Of a DNA stretch of 64,000 bases, positions 19,415-28,821 are shown piece by piece (the stretch's first letter is position 1; the number at the start of each line of letters is the position of its first letter). Source of the DNA: Flavobacteriaceae bacterium (lineage in GTDB: Bacteria > Bacteroidota > Bacteroidia > Flavobacteriales > Flavobacteriaceae); the NCBI GenBank assembly GCA_026709415.1, contig JAPOSZ010000013.1:1-64000 (forward strand), written 5' to 3'. The position numbers and the translations under genes are program-made. The notes beneath the pieces were generated by a model, which was given only the letters and a program-made list of their open reading frames with translations, was not told where the DNA came from and did no database searches.

Positions 19415-19639
19415 CTAAAATTCGAATCGGTATACATACCACGTATCGTAGTCATCCCCATCTCCTCCAGGACTCCAAACACAATTTTGTCTTTCCGCTT
19501 CTTGTTTTTCATATTGTTGAGCATCTGATTTATTTGAAAAGGTTTCAAGTATCGTCCAATTTTTTAGATTACCAAGTTGACGTTCCCATTCTCTTTTACG
19601 ACGCTCACGATCCGTTGTAATTCCTATTCTACAAGCCAT
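19415..19639 (-). CDS. small conserved hypothetical protein (phage/mobile-element type)
   Basis: A 74-residue protein starting MACRIGITTDRERRKREWER, followed by GNLKNWTILETFSNKSDAQQ, then YEKQEAERQNC, a Gly/Asp-rich turn (PGGDGDDYD) and WYVYRFEF. The RIGITT...W...L.TF.....AQ.YE...A pattern recurs in short proteins of phages and genomic islands. I know of no demonstrated function, and no catalytic motif is obvious. It stands alone between IS remnants and is divergent from the HTH remnant at 19747. Confidence 0.6.
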   Translation of the reverse strand: MACRIGITTDRERRKREWERQLGNLKNWTILETFSNKSDAQQYEKQEAERQNCVWSPGGDGDDYDTWYVYRFEF

Positions 19640-19746
19640 ATTACTAAATTTTAGTATTGCAAGGGTAAGAAAGATTGCGATATGTCAAAAATATTCCAAT
19701 TAATACTAAAGCGCGTTCTGCATTATCTTTTTGAAAAATAATTATC

Positions 19747-20136
19747 ATGGCACGATACACCAAAATGATTCCACATGCAACGGAAGAAGAGTTAAAACAA
19801 CGGATACGAAAAGTTAAAAGTTTTTGGCGTGTTCAACAAATCCAAGTCATCATTAACGCCCAACGGAAAAACCAAACAGCCGAACAATTAGCTGCTTACA
19901 GTTTTCTTTCCAAACACCGCATCAAGCAATTGCTTCGGGAATAAAATCAACATTGCTTCAAGATCTTTGAAAGTAAAGGACAAGGTGGCCTAAAGTATGG
20001 CTATCTTTCTTTCGAAGAAGAAAAGACCTTTTTAGAAGGATTTCGACAACAAAAGAAAGAGTCGGTTTTTACTGAGAGTTTAAACCTTCAATTTTTGGAA
20101 ATCAAATACGTTTGTCGAGTTAACAAAAACAACTAG
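19747..20136 (+). pseudogene. helix-turn-helix protein remnant, IS630-type N-terminal domain
   Basis: The frame encodes RIRKVKSFWRVQQIQVIINA, QRKNQTAEQLAAYSFLSKHR and IKQLLRE, then TAA at 19942. The same frame continues with NQHCFKIFESKGQGGLKYGY and a charged tail to TAG at 20134-20136. Relatives have an aromatic residue where the stop sits (E-Y-N), so this is a single nonsense change. The paired helices and the GGLKYG turn look like the DNA-binding part of IS630-type transposases. No catalytic domain follows. Confidence 0.5.
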
Positions 20137-21209
20137 TCTATCGAAAGCATTTTATGGAGTAACGCTTGATCTGTTTTTCCGCCAGCAAAATCATCAAACG
20201 TTTTTTGGGTAGCCTCTATGATGTGTTTTTGAATAAACGGAGCTCCTTCACGGGCCCCTTGTTGGGGACTTTTGATACAGCATTCCCATTCCATAACGGC
20301 CCATACATCACATCCATACTGCGTTAACTTAGAAAACACAGTTTTAAAATCGATTTGTCCATCTCCTAAAGAACGATATCGTCCGGCTCGATCAATCCAA
20401 TCGCCATAACCCCCAAAAGCTCCTTTTTTACCTGTGGGGTTGAATTCAGAATCTTTGACATGAAAAGATTTAATAAACTCATGATAATAGTCAATATAGG
20501 TGAGATAATCTAGTTGTTGTAAAACAAAATGGCTAGGGTCGTATAAGATATTGACTCTCTGATGATTCCCCGTTTCTTTTAAAAAGCGCTCGAATGTCAC
20601 CCCATCATGAAGATCTTCTCCTGGGTGGATTTCATAGCACACATCAACGCCTTCTTGATCAAAATGATTTAGTATCGGCAACCAACGTTTGGCCAGTTCC
20701 TTAAATCCTAAATCAACCAAACCATCGGGGCGTTGTGGCCAAGGATGAAACGTGTGCCACAATAGGGCACCTGAAAAGGTGGCATGAACTTTTAAACCCA
20801 AACGTCTGGATGCCGTGGCTGCTTTTTTCATTGTTTCAATAGCCCATTGAGTACGTGCTTTGGGATTGTTTTTAAGAGGTTCAGGAGCGAAATGGTCAAA
20901 CATCAAATCATAAGCAGGGTGAACGGCCACTAATTGACCTTGTAGATGTGTGGAAAGCTCGGTGATCTCCAAACCATATGACTGGACAATCCCTTTTAAA
21001 TCATCACAATAAGTTTGGCTTTCAGACGCCTGCTCTAAATCAATAATGAATGTTTCCCAGGTGGGCAGTTGAACCCCTCGATACCCTAAATCGGATACCC
21101 ATTTGCAAAGTCCTTCGAGACTATTGTAAGGGGGTGCTTTATCTACAAACTGGGCCAAAAAAATACCGGGTCCTTTGATTGTTTTCATGAGTTTTTTAAT
21201 GATTTCCAA
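20133..21209 (-). CDS. sugar phosphate isomerase/epimerase-like TIM barrel
   Basis: A 358-residue member of the xylose-isomerase-like TIM-barrel superfamily, cytoplasmic. Metal-site positions are visible in the order VDVCYEIHPGEDL (Glu), NILYDPSHF (Asp/His), IKSFHVKDSEF (His), and VWAVMEWECC (Glu). The likely start is the second in-frame Met (MKTIKGPGIFLAQF, at 21185), which gives the usual N-terminus of this family. The gene follows the Gfo/Idh/MocA oxidoreductase on the same strand with almost no gap, so the two probably act on the same sugar, such as a keto or inositol-like intermediate. The substrate is not known. Confidence 0.85.
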   Translation of the reverse strand: MEIIKKLMKTIKGPGIFLAQFVDKAPPYNSLEGLCKWVSDLGYRGVQLPTWETFIIDLEQASESQTYCDDLKGIVQSYGLEITELSTHLQGQLVAVHPAYDLMFDHFAPEPLKNNPKARTQWAIETMKKAATASRRLGLKVHATFSGALLWHTFHPWPQRPDGLVDLGFKELAKRWLPILNHFDQEGVDVCYEIHPGEDLHDGVTFERFLKETGNHQRVNILYDPSHFVLQQLDYLTYIDYYHEFIKSFHVKDSEFNPTGKKGAFGGYGDWIDRAGRYRSLGDGQIDFKTVFSKLTQYGCDVWAVMEWECCIKSPQQGAREGAPFIQKHIIEATQKTFDDFAGGKTDQALLHKMLSID

Positions 21210-22324
21210 CGATTTCCATCTCGATGAGATTCAACGACTTTTTCGACGAATAACACGCCTCTTTTCCCTTGATATAACGTCGGATATTCGCCATCAAATG
21301 ATTCTTCACCACGAATGGCTTTGGCCACCCCTTTATAAATATTCCCCATGGCATCAAAAATGCCTTCGGGATGTCCTGCGGGTAATTTACTGCCGTCATT
21401 GGCAAAGTCAGAGCAATAAGCATGACCAGGTTTGATGACTTTCTGAGGCTGATCATCTTGAAGATGGTAGAGGAAATTAGGGTTTTCTTGTTCCCATTTA
21501 AAGGCCCCCTGGTCCCCGTAGATCGCTAATGAGAGATTATTTTCTTCTCCTGTAGCGATTTGACTGGCTCGAAGGATCCCTTTGGCTTTGCCTTCAAATC
21601 GAAGCAAAATGGTGCCGTCAACATCTAGTGTATTGTAGTCGTAAAGGTTGTTGAGGTCTGCCAACAAATGAGACACTTCCATATTGGTTAGATATTCCAA
21701 CATATGAAAGGCATGAGTCCCAATATCCCCGATACAAGAACTGATCCCAGCAACTTCAGGATTTAATCGCCAAATACCTTGACATTTTTCAGCATCATGG
21801 ATCACCGGGTTGATCCATCCTTGGTAATATTGCATATCGACCTTCTGAATATTCCCCAAATACCCTTCCGATAACAAGTGCTTCATATGGCGAATAATCG
21901 GATAACCAGTATAAGTATAGGTCACGGCAAAAACAGTCCCGCTTTTTTTTTGAAGGGACTCTAATTCGACGGCGTCTTCATAAGAAGTCGTTAAGGGTTT
22001 TTCACAAATCACATGAAACCCATTTTCCAAAAGTGCTTTGGCCATAGGATAATGGAGCACATTGGGGGTAAGAACGGAAACCACTTGAATTTTTTGGTCA
22101 TCGGGTTTTTTGGACTCTTCTTTCACGAAGGTGTCAAAATCAGGATACACTCTGGAACGGTCCACACCAAATTGTGAAGCATATTGTTGGTTGAGCTCAA
22201 AATCAGGATGAAACACCCCACCGGAAATATCGTATCGATCCCACATTTTAGCAGCGACACGATGGAGAATCCCGATAAGCGAGTCCGCCCCACCGCCAAT
22301 AATGCCAAGTTTAATTTTATTCAC
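21185..22324 (-). CDS. Gfo/Idh/MocA-family NAD(P)-dependent oxidoreductase
   Basis: A sugar or inositol dehydrogenase family protein of about 379 residues. The Rossmann motif is at the very start (KLGIIGGGADSLIG), followed by the family signature VICEKPLTTSYEDAVEL and the C-terminal alpha/beta domain containing CIGDIGTHAFHMLEYLT with the conserved catalytic His. The open frame runs upstream to 22390, but those codons lie inside the permease gene. A GTG at 22324 puts the nucleotide-binding motif at the normal place and overlaps the permease stop by eight bases. It is the third of four same-strand genes (epimerase, permease, oxidoreductase, epimerase). Confidence 0.87.
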   Translation of the reverse strand: MNKIKLGIIGGGADSLIGILHRVAAKMWDRYDISGGVFHPDFELNQQYASQFGVDRSRVYPDFDTFVKEESKKPDDQKIQVVSVLTPNVLHYPMAKALLENGFHVICEKPLTTSYEDAVELESLQKKSGTVFAVTYTYTGYPIIRHMKHLLSEGYLGNIQKVDMQYYQGWINPVIHDAEKCQGIWRLNPEVAGISSCIGDIGTHAFHMLEYLTNMEVSHLLADLNNLYDYNTLDVDGTILLRFEGKAKGILRASQIATGEENNLSLAIYGDQGAFKWEQENPNFLYHLQDDQPQKVIKPGHAYCSDFANDGSKLPAGHPEGIFDAMGNIYKGVAKAIRGEESFDGEYPTLYQGKRGVLFVEKVVESHRDGNRWKSLKNS

Positions 22325-23558
22325 TTTGAGTCGAATATTTTTTAGTTTCTCTAAACAAAAGCACAAATATGATGAGCACCCCCAAGGCAAAAATGGCCGG
22401 TATCAACCAAAATCCAAACCAATCGGTCACCCCACCATCTTGGTATCGCTCGTAGACGATTCCTGCAAATCGAAATCCTAAAAACATGCCCACACCATAA
22501 GTGGCTAGAGCAATTAAACCTTGTGCTGAACTTTTATATTCTTTTGGGGCTTTCAGTTCGGTATATATTTGACCACTGACAAAAAAGAAGTCGTAACAAA
22601 TACCGTGTAAAACAATGCCAACAATAAGCATCCATGTTTGCTCTGTAACGCCACCATAGGCGAACAATAAGTATCGTAGAAACCAAGCCACGATGCCTAT
22701 GATGAGCGTGTTTTTAATCCCAAATCGCAATAAAAAGAAAGGCAATAAAAGCATGAAAAAAACTTCCGAAACCTGGCCCAAAGTCATCACGCCAGCAGCT
22801 CCTGCCATGCCATAGTCATTTAAAAAAGGATTGGCCCAAGCATAATAAAAGGAAAGTGGAATACAGATGAGAATCGAGGATATAAAAAACAAGAGATACG
22901 ATTTGCTTTTAAGAATTCTAAATGAATCTAATCCCAATAGTTTCAAAATCGAAACTTTTTTAGTTCGATCAACAAGAGGAGGCGTCTTGGGTAGGGTAAA
23001 AGAAAACACCCCTAAGATGACGGATACAATAGCTCCTAGCAAAAAGGTTTTTTCCAAAGTTTTTTCGGCTTCCCAATTAAACCATGCAATAAAAAGTCCC
23101 GCAGCAATCCAACCGATGGTGCCAAGCACTCTGATGGGCGTGAACTCTTTGGTTGGGTTTTTCATTTGACGAAATGAAATAGCATTACATAGCGCCATTG
23201 TAGGCATATAAAGTATGAGATATGATAGAATGTAGGGATAAAATTGATTGAAACTATGACTGACGCTCGCTTGATAGAGTAGAACTGATCCTATCAAGTG
23301 AATGACCCCCATCAGTTTTTGAGCCGAAAAATACCGGTCCGCCAAAATACCCACAATAACGGGGGCTACAATAGCTCCAATGGCTTGGGCTTCATAGGCA
23401 ATAGCCACTTGGATGCCATCAGCATTAAAGGCATCAACCAAAAAGGTCCCCATGGTAACATACCAGGTCCCCCAAACAAAAAAATCCAAAAACATCATCA
23501 ACCCCAATTTGAATTGGACTCCAGTAATGTTCCATCTTGGTGAAAATATTTGTGACAT
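22317..23558 (-). CDS. MFS permease, nucleoside:H+ symporter-like
   Basis: A 413-residue inner-membrane transporter with about twelve hydrophobic segments. The N-terminal region (FLDFFVWGTWYVTMGTFL) and the loop GILADRYFSAQKLMG between helices 2 and 3 match the nucleoside/proton symporter branch of the major facilitator superfamily; similar proteins in Bacteroidota sit in sugar-oxidation clusters. It is co-transcribed with the downstream oxidoreductase (8-base overlap) and preceded by the secreted TIM-barrel gene 30 bases away. The cargo is more likely a sugar derivative than a nucleoside given the neighbours, but this is inference. Confidence 0.85.
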   Translation of the reverse strand: MSQIFSPRWNITGVQFKLGLMMFLDFFVWGTWYVTMGTFLVDAFNADGIQVAIAYEAQAIGAIVAPVIVGILADRYFSAQKLMGVIHLIGSVLLYQASVSHSFNQFYPYILSYLILYMPTMALCNAISFRQMKNPTKEFTPIRVLGTIGWIAAGLFIAWFNWEAEKTLEKTFLLGAIVSVILGVFSFTLPKTPPLVDRTKKVSILKLLGLDSFRILKSKSYLLFFISSILICIPLSFYYAWANPFLNDYGMAGAAGVMTLGQVSEVFFMLLLPFFLLRFGIKNTLIIGIVAWFLRYLLFAYGGVTEQTWMLIVGIVLHGICYDFFFVSGQIYTELKAPKEYKSSAQGLIALATYGVGMFLGFRFAGIVYERYQDGGVTDWFGFWLIPAIFALGVLIIFVLLFRETKKYSTQSE

Positions 23559-23588
23559 AATAAACTAAAAGGTCATATGATTCAAGAA

Positions 23589-24566
23589 CTATTCGAAATA
23601 CTTTTTTAAAAGGTTCAATCCAGTAGTGATTCCCTCTTCTTCAGACAACTGATGGCCTTCATATTCGATGCCGATGAATCCGGTATAACCAGAGGATTTG
23701 ACAATTTCTGCCATGCGACCAAAATTGATAAAAGTTTCTTCGCCATTTTCATCAAAATCAAAGCACTTGGCACTCACTCCAAACGCTTTGGGCATTAATT
23801 GCTCGACTCCCAAGTAAATATCGTAAAGATTACTACATTTTTCCATGCCTCCCCACCCATCATTACTGAGACAAAAATTTCCATAATCAGGGAGCGTTCC
23901 GCAGTTTTCTCTTTCGGTTCCCTGGATGACTTTCATCAGTTCAACAGCATTGGATGAAATGCCCCCATGATTTTCGACAATAACGTTGATGTCTTTATCA
24001 GCAGCGTAGTCACTCAACGCTATGAGACTTTCTATAGAATTTTGTCTCCACTTTTCGGGATCTTCTTCCCCATAAAGATTCACTCGTACAGCAGTGCAAT
24101 TCAATTGATGGGCCGCATCAATCCAAACTTTATGTTTTTCGATGGCTTGTTGTCTTTCCGTTTGGTCGGATGAAGATAAGTTTCCTTCTCCATCGACCAT
24201 GATCAACACATTGGTCATGCCATACTTTTCAGCCATGGCATTGCTCTTTTCAACAAATTGTTGGATGGCTGCATTTCGATTGATCGTGTCGTGGTAGGCG
24301 GGGTACAGATGATTGACATATTCTAGTCCTGAGAATCCTAGTTCATGGGCAATTCGAGCGAATTCATAAGGGGATGTTTCTCCATCTCGTATTTGTTTGT
24401 GTAAAGACCATTGGGCTAGGGAATATTCATAATCCGAAAACTTGCTCAAAGGAGTTTTTTCGAAATGTTTCAATGAGGTATTGCCACCGGCACTCATTAA
24501 AACAAGCGTCAAGGTGAGCCCCATGAAACAGATCAGTACGGGATTCATTGATTTCATTAATTCCAA
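23589..24566 (-). CDS. exported sugar isomerase/epimerase-like TIM barrel
   Basis: A 325-residue TIM-barrel protein with an N-terminal signal or anchor (PVLICFMGLTLTLVLMSAGG), so probably periplasmic or membrane-anchored. Metal-site positions can be followed: INVIVENHGG (Glu), GTLPDYGNF (Asp), AKCFDFDENG, and GIEYEGHQLSEEEG (Glu). It is the first gene of a four-gene cluster with the permease, the oxidoreductase and the cytoplasmic epimerase. It could act on the 3-keto product made by the GMC dehydrogenase encoded 2 kb away. The start could also be the inner Met (MKSMNPV). Confidence 0.82.
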   Translation of the reverse strand: MELMKSMNPVLICFMGLTLTLVLMSAGGNTSLKHFEKTPLSKFSDYEYSLAQWSLHKQIRDGETSPYEFARIAHELGFSGLEYVNHLYPAYHDTINRNAAIQQFVEKSNAMAEKYGMTNVLIMVDGEGNLSSSDQTERQQAIEKHKVWIDAAHQLNCTAVRVNLYGEEDPEKWRQNSIESLIALSDYAADKDINVIVENHGGISSNAVELMKVIQGTERENCGTLPDYGNFCLSNDGWGGMEKCSNLYDIYLGVEQLMPKAFGVSAKCFDFDENGEETFINFGRMAEIVKSSGYTGFIGIEYEGHQLSEEEGITTGLNLLKKYFE

Positions 24567-24653
24567 ACATTAAGTAAAATAGGTTTTAAAATTATCATTT
24601 TTTGGAAGAACAAATATCTTTGGTTTGTTCGGTGTGGAATAGTCTAGAAACAT

Positions 24654-24661
24654 TATATTTG
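24654..24661 (+). promoter_or_regulatory. -7 promoter box for the outer-membrane protein gene
   Basis: TATATTTG matches TAnnTTTG exactly, about 105 bases upstream of the ATG at 24766. A similar block (TATCTTTG, 24615-24622) lies 39 bases upstream. Both blocks are followed by TTTGTTC, giving a short imperfect direct repeat that might also be a regulator site. Confidence 0.4.
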
Positions 24662-24765
24662 GATTTGTTCCGTATTATAGTGGAACCTTTTGAATACGCA
24701 TACGTTAGTAATCCAATACGCACAACAAATAATGGTACAGGGTGGGTGGTGAAATCAATTCAGCA

Positions 24766-25875
24766 ATGAGAAAGTGCGTTCTGTTGACTTTAATTTTTTC
24801 AACAGCCGTGAATTTAATGGCTCAACCAGTAGAAGAGGAACAAGGGGCTACAAACCATTCACCAATTTCTTCAATTAGGGTGGATCAAACCAAACCCTCT
24901 TCTCAAATTTCAGGCGAGGCTGACAATAGCAAAGTAGCGTTTAATAAAACAGATAGGGATTTCTTCCAAACAAAAACAAAAGTCAAAATCTATAGAGGAG
25001 GGGGATATGTGAGTATGGAAGCAGGATATCATAGAACATCCAAAATCAATACATCAGGAGACACACCACTTGCTCGAGGTAGTATTTGTGATCGATTTTT
25101 AAATCCTTTTCCAGATATTAGGCCTTCTTTTTGTGATGATTCTCAGTCCGAAGGCACTTCATGGATCAACTCTTTTGATACAACCGGCGGATTTTTTGGT
25201 GGGGTGGCTTTTGGTTACCGTTACGATGATGGCGAACTTAAAGGATTAAGGGCAGAAGTGGAATACTTCTATAGAGAATCCGTTTATAATGAAGCACTAC
25301 CAATCAAAAATAGTAGTGGAGTCACTCAAGCAAAATTGGGTGGTGAAGTTGAGCAAGCTGATGATCGAATTGGTAGCGTCACTTCAAGCAATCTTTACGG
25401 AAATGTGTATTTTGATTTACACAATAGGGGTTGGTTAACACCATATATTGGTTTGGGCGCAGGAATTGGTTTCAACAACGTAGATTATGGATTGTTATGG
25501 TTGAGAAACCTCAATCCCAATGAGATTACGTCTGTAGAAGAGTACTTTCCGTTCAATAGGCAGGACGATTTAAAAATTGTCCAACAAAATTTAGCTGGAA
25601 CAGCTAGTTCATTGCAAGATGAGTTTCGTGACGTGTTATTTGGTTTCCAAGTTTTATTAGGGGTTGATTTTGCACTATCACAAGATGCATCCATAGGCTT
25701 CAAATTTCGTCATGTACGTCAAGGGAATTTTGAGAGCCAAGAAACAAAATTGGATCGGTTACGAAGTCATGAACCGAGTAACAACCCTGATGGAAGTGAT
25801 CCGCTTCTTTTAACGTTTAAGGCGAACCCCATCGATTTGAGTGGCATCAGCATCAATTTGAAATATTACTTCTGA
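24766..25875 (+). CDS. outer-membrane beta-barrel protein
   Basis: A protein of 369 residues with a signal peptide (RKCVLLTLIFSTAVNLMAQ). Alternating strands follow: GGYVSMEAGYHRT, GGFFGGVAFGYRY, RAEVEYFY, NLYGNVYFDL, WLTPYIGLGAGIGF, FGFQVLLGVDFAL, IGFKFRHVRQG. It ends with an aromatic residue (ISINLKYYF), as outer-membrane barrels do. The layout resembles the P44/Msp-type surface antigen or OmpA-like barrels. The ATG at 24742 is in frame, but the second Met at 24766 gives a normal signal peptide. It lies between the sugar genes; a role in uptake is only a guess. Confidence 0.8.
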   Translation: MRKCVLLTLIFSTAVNLMAQPVEEEQGATNHSPISSIRVDQTKPSSQISGEADNSKVAFNKTDRDFFQTKTKVKIYRGGGYVSMEAGYHRTSKINTSGDTPLARGSICDRFLNPFPDIRPSFCDDSQSEGTSWINSFDTTGGFFGGVAFGYRYDDGELKGLRAEVEYFYRESVYNEALPIKNSSGVTQAKLGGEVEQADDRIGSVTSSNLYGNVYFDLHNRGWLTPYIGLGAGIGFNNVDYGLLWLRNLNPNEITSVEEYFPFNRQDDLKIVQQNLAGTASSLQDEFRDVLFGFQVLLGVDFALSQDASIGFKFRHVRQGNFESQETKLDRLRSHEPSNNPDGSDPLLLTFKANPIDLSGISINLKYYF

Positions 25876-26467
25876 AACACAAACCCTTTGAAGAAAGCCT
25901 AAGATTTAGCAAAAAAAGTGGGGGGGGGTAGAAATATTACCACACAGAAACTTCATCACCACGATGAGGTATCGCTATTTCCTTTTTTTAACGAAGAAAC
26001 CCTATTGGGGTTATCTCTTTCAGGACTGTTCTCATCTCTGCTTTGGTTCTTGTGTTTTTTGAAAAGAACGTTTTCAAAGCTTTTTTCTTTATGCTTCTAT
26101 AGGATTTTCTATAACACCTATAGTGGGGTTACCTTCGCCATCATTACGGAACAGCCCATCTTTCATGGAAGAAATGGGGATTTTGTGTCGTCAAGTATCT
26201 AATGCTCAAATAACAAGCTCAACTCTTCAAAAATTTCGATCGGATAATCTATTACGTAAAGATTGATTGGATTTCAATCGAAATAGGAACCATCTTCTAA
26301 GAAAATTTGAATGATGTGAATTCAACCGATGGGCTACGGATGCATCATCTTTAAAAAAACATAAAACAACGTCATTCAACAATGAAATATAAAAATCGAG
26401 ACACAAGTTTGGTTTATAGATGAAAATCTTATAAATTGGATGCCTCAATGACATTTAAAACATCGAG
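25876..26467. other. intergenic region with a G9 tract
   Basis: About 590 bases between the barrel gene and the GMC dehydrogenase gene. It contains nine consecutive G (25920-25928) and a small inverted repeat AACCC/GGGTT near 26010, but no convincing gene. A 94-codon plus-strand frame covers the middle; its hydrophobic translation looks like chance. Confidence 0.45.
25920..25928 (+). repeat. G9 homopolymer
   Basis: Nine consecutive G, 45 bases after the stop of the outer-membrane barrel gene. Such runs are rare in this AT-rich sequence and are prone to slip. No ORF is interrupted here, so any effect would be on transcription of a neighbour. Confidence 0.6.
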
Positions 26468-28177
26468 ATGACAAATATGTATGATGCTATTGTCGTGGGA
26501 ACTGGAATCAGTGGAGGATGGGCGGCAAAAGAACTCTGTGAAAAAGGCTTGAAAACACTCGTATTAGAACGTGGTCCCATGATGAGACATCCTGGAGATT
26601 ACAAAACGGCCAATATGGACGATTGGGACTTTCCTTATCGCGATAGTATCACCAATAAGATTCGAGAACGGCAGCCGAAACAAAGCCGCACCGGTTACGT
26701 TTCGAGTGAATCGTCATCGTATTTATTTGTTGATGACATCGAACATCCATACAACGAAGTGCAGCAGTTTGATTGGATTCGAGGGTATCATGTGGGCGGA
26801 CGATCCATCATGTGGGGAAGACAAAGTTACCGTCTCAGTCCCATGGACTTTGAAGCCAATGCAAAAGATGGCATTGCTGTTGACTGGCCCATCAGATATT
26901 CTGATATAGAACCTTGGTACGATTATGTTGAACAATATGTTGGTATCAGTGGTCAATCGTTGGGATTACCCCAGCTTCCGGATAGCCAATTTCTTAAACC
27001 AATGGAATTAAACTGCATTGAAAAGCAAGTTCAAGAGAGTTTAAACTCTCAATTTGATGACGGTCGTTTATTGACTATTGGAAGAGTGGCACATATTACA
27101 GAAGGGACCAAGCCTGGATTAGGAAGAGTCACCTGTCAATATCGAAATCGTTGTCGTCGAGGGTGTCCTTTTGGTGCTTATTTCAGCAGTAATTCATCAA
27201 CATTGCCTGCTGCCGAAAATACAGGCAAGATGACATTGATGCCCAATTCGATTGTGCACGAAATTCTTTATGATCCTAAGACTCAAAAAGCAACTGGTGT
27301 ACGAGTCATCGATAATAATAACCCCGAAAATTCGACTTCAGTAGAGTACAAAGCCAAAGTCATTTTTCTGTGTGCTTCAACCGTGGCTTCAACATCCATC
27401 ATGTTGCAATCAAAGTCCAGCAGATACCCCAACGGGATTGGAAACGATTCGGACCAATTGGGTCGAAATTTAATGGATCATCATTTCAGAGTGGGTGGAG
27501 CAGGCCGTTTTGAAGAGCATCTAGATAAATATTATGTTGGGCGCCGCCCCAATGGAATTTATATTCCTCGATTCAGAAATTTAGGAGGCAACACCAATCA
27601 CAAAGACTTTATTCGAGGCTATGGATATCAAGGAGGTGCCAGTCGAGGCAGTAGTTGGGTATTTCAAGTCAAAGAGATGGGCACTTATGGTCCAGAGTTT
27701 AAAAACAGTTTACTCAAACCAGGCCCATGGAATTTTGGCATTACTGGATTTGGGGAAATATTACCGTATGAAGACAACAGAATGTACTTGGATTATGATC
27801 AACTCGACAAATGGGGATTACCAACCGTTACATTTGATGCATCCATCAAGGAAAATGAACTCAATATGCGCAAAGACATGAAACAGCAAGCCATCGAAAT
27901 GATTGATGCTGCCGGAGGTAAAAATGTTATAGGGTTTGAAGATTCATACGCTATTGGTTTGGGAATCCATGAAATGGGAACGGCTCGAATGGGAAGAAAC
28001 CCTCAAACCTCGGTACTCAACGGAAACAATCAGGTTCATGGTGTTGAGAACCTTTATGTCACCGATGGGGCATGCATGACCTCGGGGGGATGTCAAAACC
28101 CCTCATTGACCTATATGGCTCTAACGGCACGAGCAGCCAACCACGCTGTTGAAGAACTCAAAAAAAGGAATTTATAA
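26468..28177 (+). CDS. GMC-family oxidoreductase, glycoside 3-dehydrogenase-like catalytic subunit
   Basis: A 569-residue FAD-dependent dehydrogenase. The FAD-binding Rossmann motif is at the start (DAIVVGTGISGG, residues 6-17, then LVLERG). The C-terminal substrate domain has the expected GLGIHEMGTARMG, NLYVTDGACM and QNPSLTYMALTARAANHAVE. No signal peptide is present; it is probably carried across the membrane by the Tat-type small subunit encoded 24 bases downstream. Known family members of this shape oxidise the C3 hydroxyl of sugars and pass electrons to a cytochrome c, encoded just beyond. The substrate is not known. Confidence 0.85.
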   Translation: MTNMYDAIVVGTGISGGWAAKELCEKGLKTLVLERGPMMRHPGDYKTANMDDWDFPYRDSITNKIRERQPKQSRTGYVSSESSSYLFVDDIEHPYNEVQQFDWIRGYHVGGRSIMWGRQSYRLSPMDFEANAKDGIAVDWPIRYSDIEPWYDYVEQYVGISGQSLGLPQLPDSQFLKPMELNCIEKQVQESLNSQFDDGRLLTIGRVAHITEGTKPGLGRVTCQYRNRCRRGCPFGAYFSSNSSTLPAAENTGKMTLMPNSIVHEILYDPKTQKATGVRVIDNNNPENSTSVEYKAKVIFLCASTVASTSIMLQSKSSRYPNGIGNDSDQLGRNLMDHHFRVGGAGRFEEHLDKYYVGRRPNGIYIPRFRNLGGNTNHKDFIRGYGYQGGASRGSSWVFQVKEMGTYGPEFKNSLLKPGPWNFGITGFGEILPYEDNRMYLDYDQLDKWGLPTVTFDASIKENELNMRKDMKQQAIEMIDAAGGKNVIGFEDSYAIGLGIHEMGTARMGRNPQTSVLNGNNQVHGVENLYVTDGACMTSGGCQNPSLTYMALTARAANHAVEELKKRNL

Positions 28178-28200
28178 TCGGCAATACGAGAAAAAGGACC

Positions 28201-28821
28201 ATGAAAAGAAGACAAGCTTTAAAAAACATTGGACTGGGCTTTGGCACCATTGCCTTATCACCAGCCGTGACCACATTATTTCAGACCTGTCAAAAAGCAC
28301 CTAGTTATACCCCAATGACGTTTTTAGAGGGAAAATTTGAAATAATAGCAGAGTTAATGGAGTTAATGATTCCAGAATCTAGTGTGCCATCTGATTTGGG
28401 CATCTCTAGTGACATCAAAACCATCCCTGGGGCCAAAGAATTGAAGTTGCCAGAATTTGTTGATGCGTACGTACATGCCGTATTACCTCAAGAAGAATTG
28501 GAACTGGTTTTAGAGGCTTTCGATGCGTTTCTCAAACTGTCGTTAAGTGATTCGTCTAAAGAAACGATTTCAGAGTTAACAATCGAAGATTTAGATGCTC
28601 AATTATCCAAGCTTTTATTGCCCGAAGACACGCCAACACCGTTGCAAGAGATGGAACCTGCTAAAGCGTTTGCTCATCAATTACGTTCTATATCGGTTGA
28701 AGCTTTTAAAGCCAATGAATTTATCGGTGAACAGATATTAGCTTATGATCCCATCCCAGGGAAACAAGTGGGCTGTCTTGATTTAAAAGAAGCCACTGGA
28801 GGTCGCATATGGTCAATTTAG
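28201..28821 (+). CDS. gluconate 2-dehydrogenase subunit 3-like (GMC small subunit)
   Basis: A 206-residue protein with a Tat-like N-terminus (MKRRQALKNIGLGFGTIALS). The rest is helical: FEIIAELMELMIPESSVPSD, then GAKELKLPEFVDAYV, and near the end FIGEQILAYDPIPGKQVGC, the pattern of gluconate 2-dehydrogenase subunit 3. It helps export and mature the flavoprotein. The gene is in an operon with the GMC gene (24-base gap) and runs into the convergent cytochrome gene, overlapping it by nine bases. Confidence 0.83.
   Translation: MKRRQALKNIGLGFGTIALSPAVTTLFQTCQKAPSYTPMTFLEGKFEIIAELMELMIPESSVPSDLGISSDIKTIPGAKELKLPEFVDAYVHAVLPQEELELVLEAFDAFLKLSLSDSSKETISELTIEDLDAQLSKLLLPEDTPTPLQEMEPAKAFAHQLRSISVEAFKANEFIGEQILAYDPIPGKQVGCLDLKEATGGRIWSI

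Noticed and set aside
25918-26202. A 94-codon plus-strand ORF starting at the G9 run
   Set aside because: Its start is within the homopolymer and the Phe/Leu/Ser-rich product has no recognisable signal peptide or domain.
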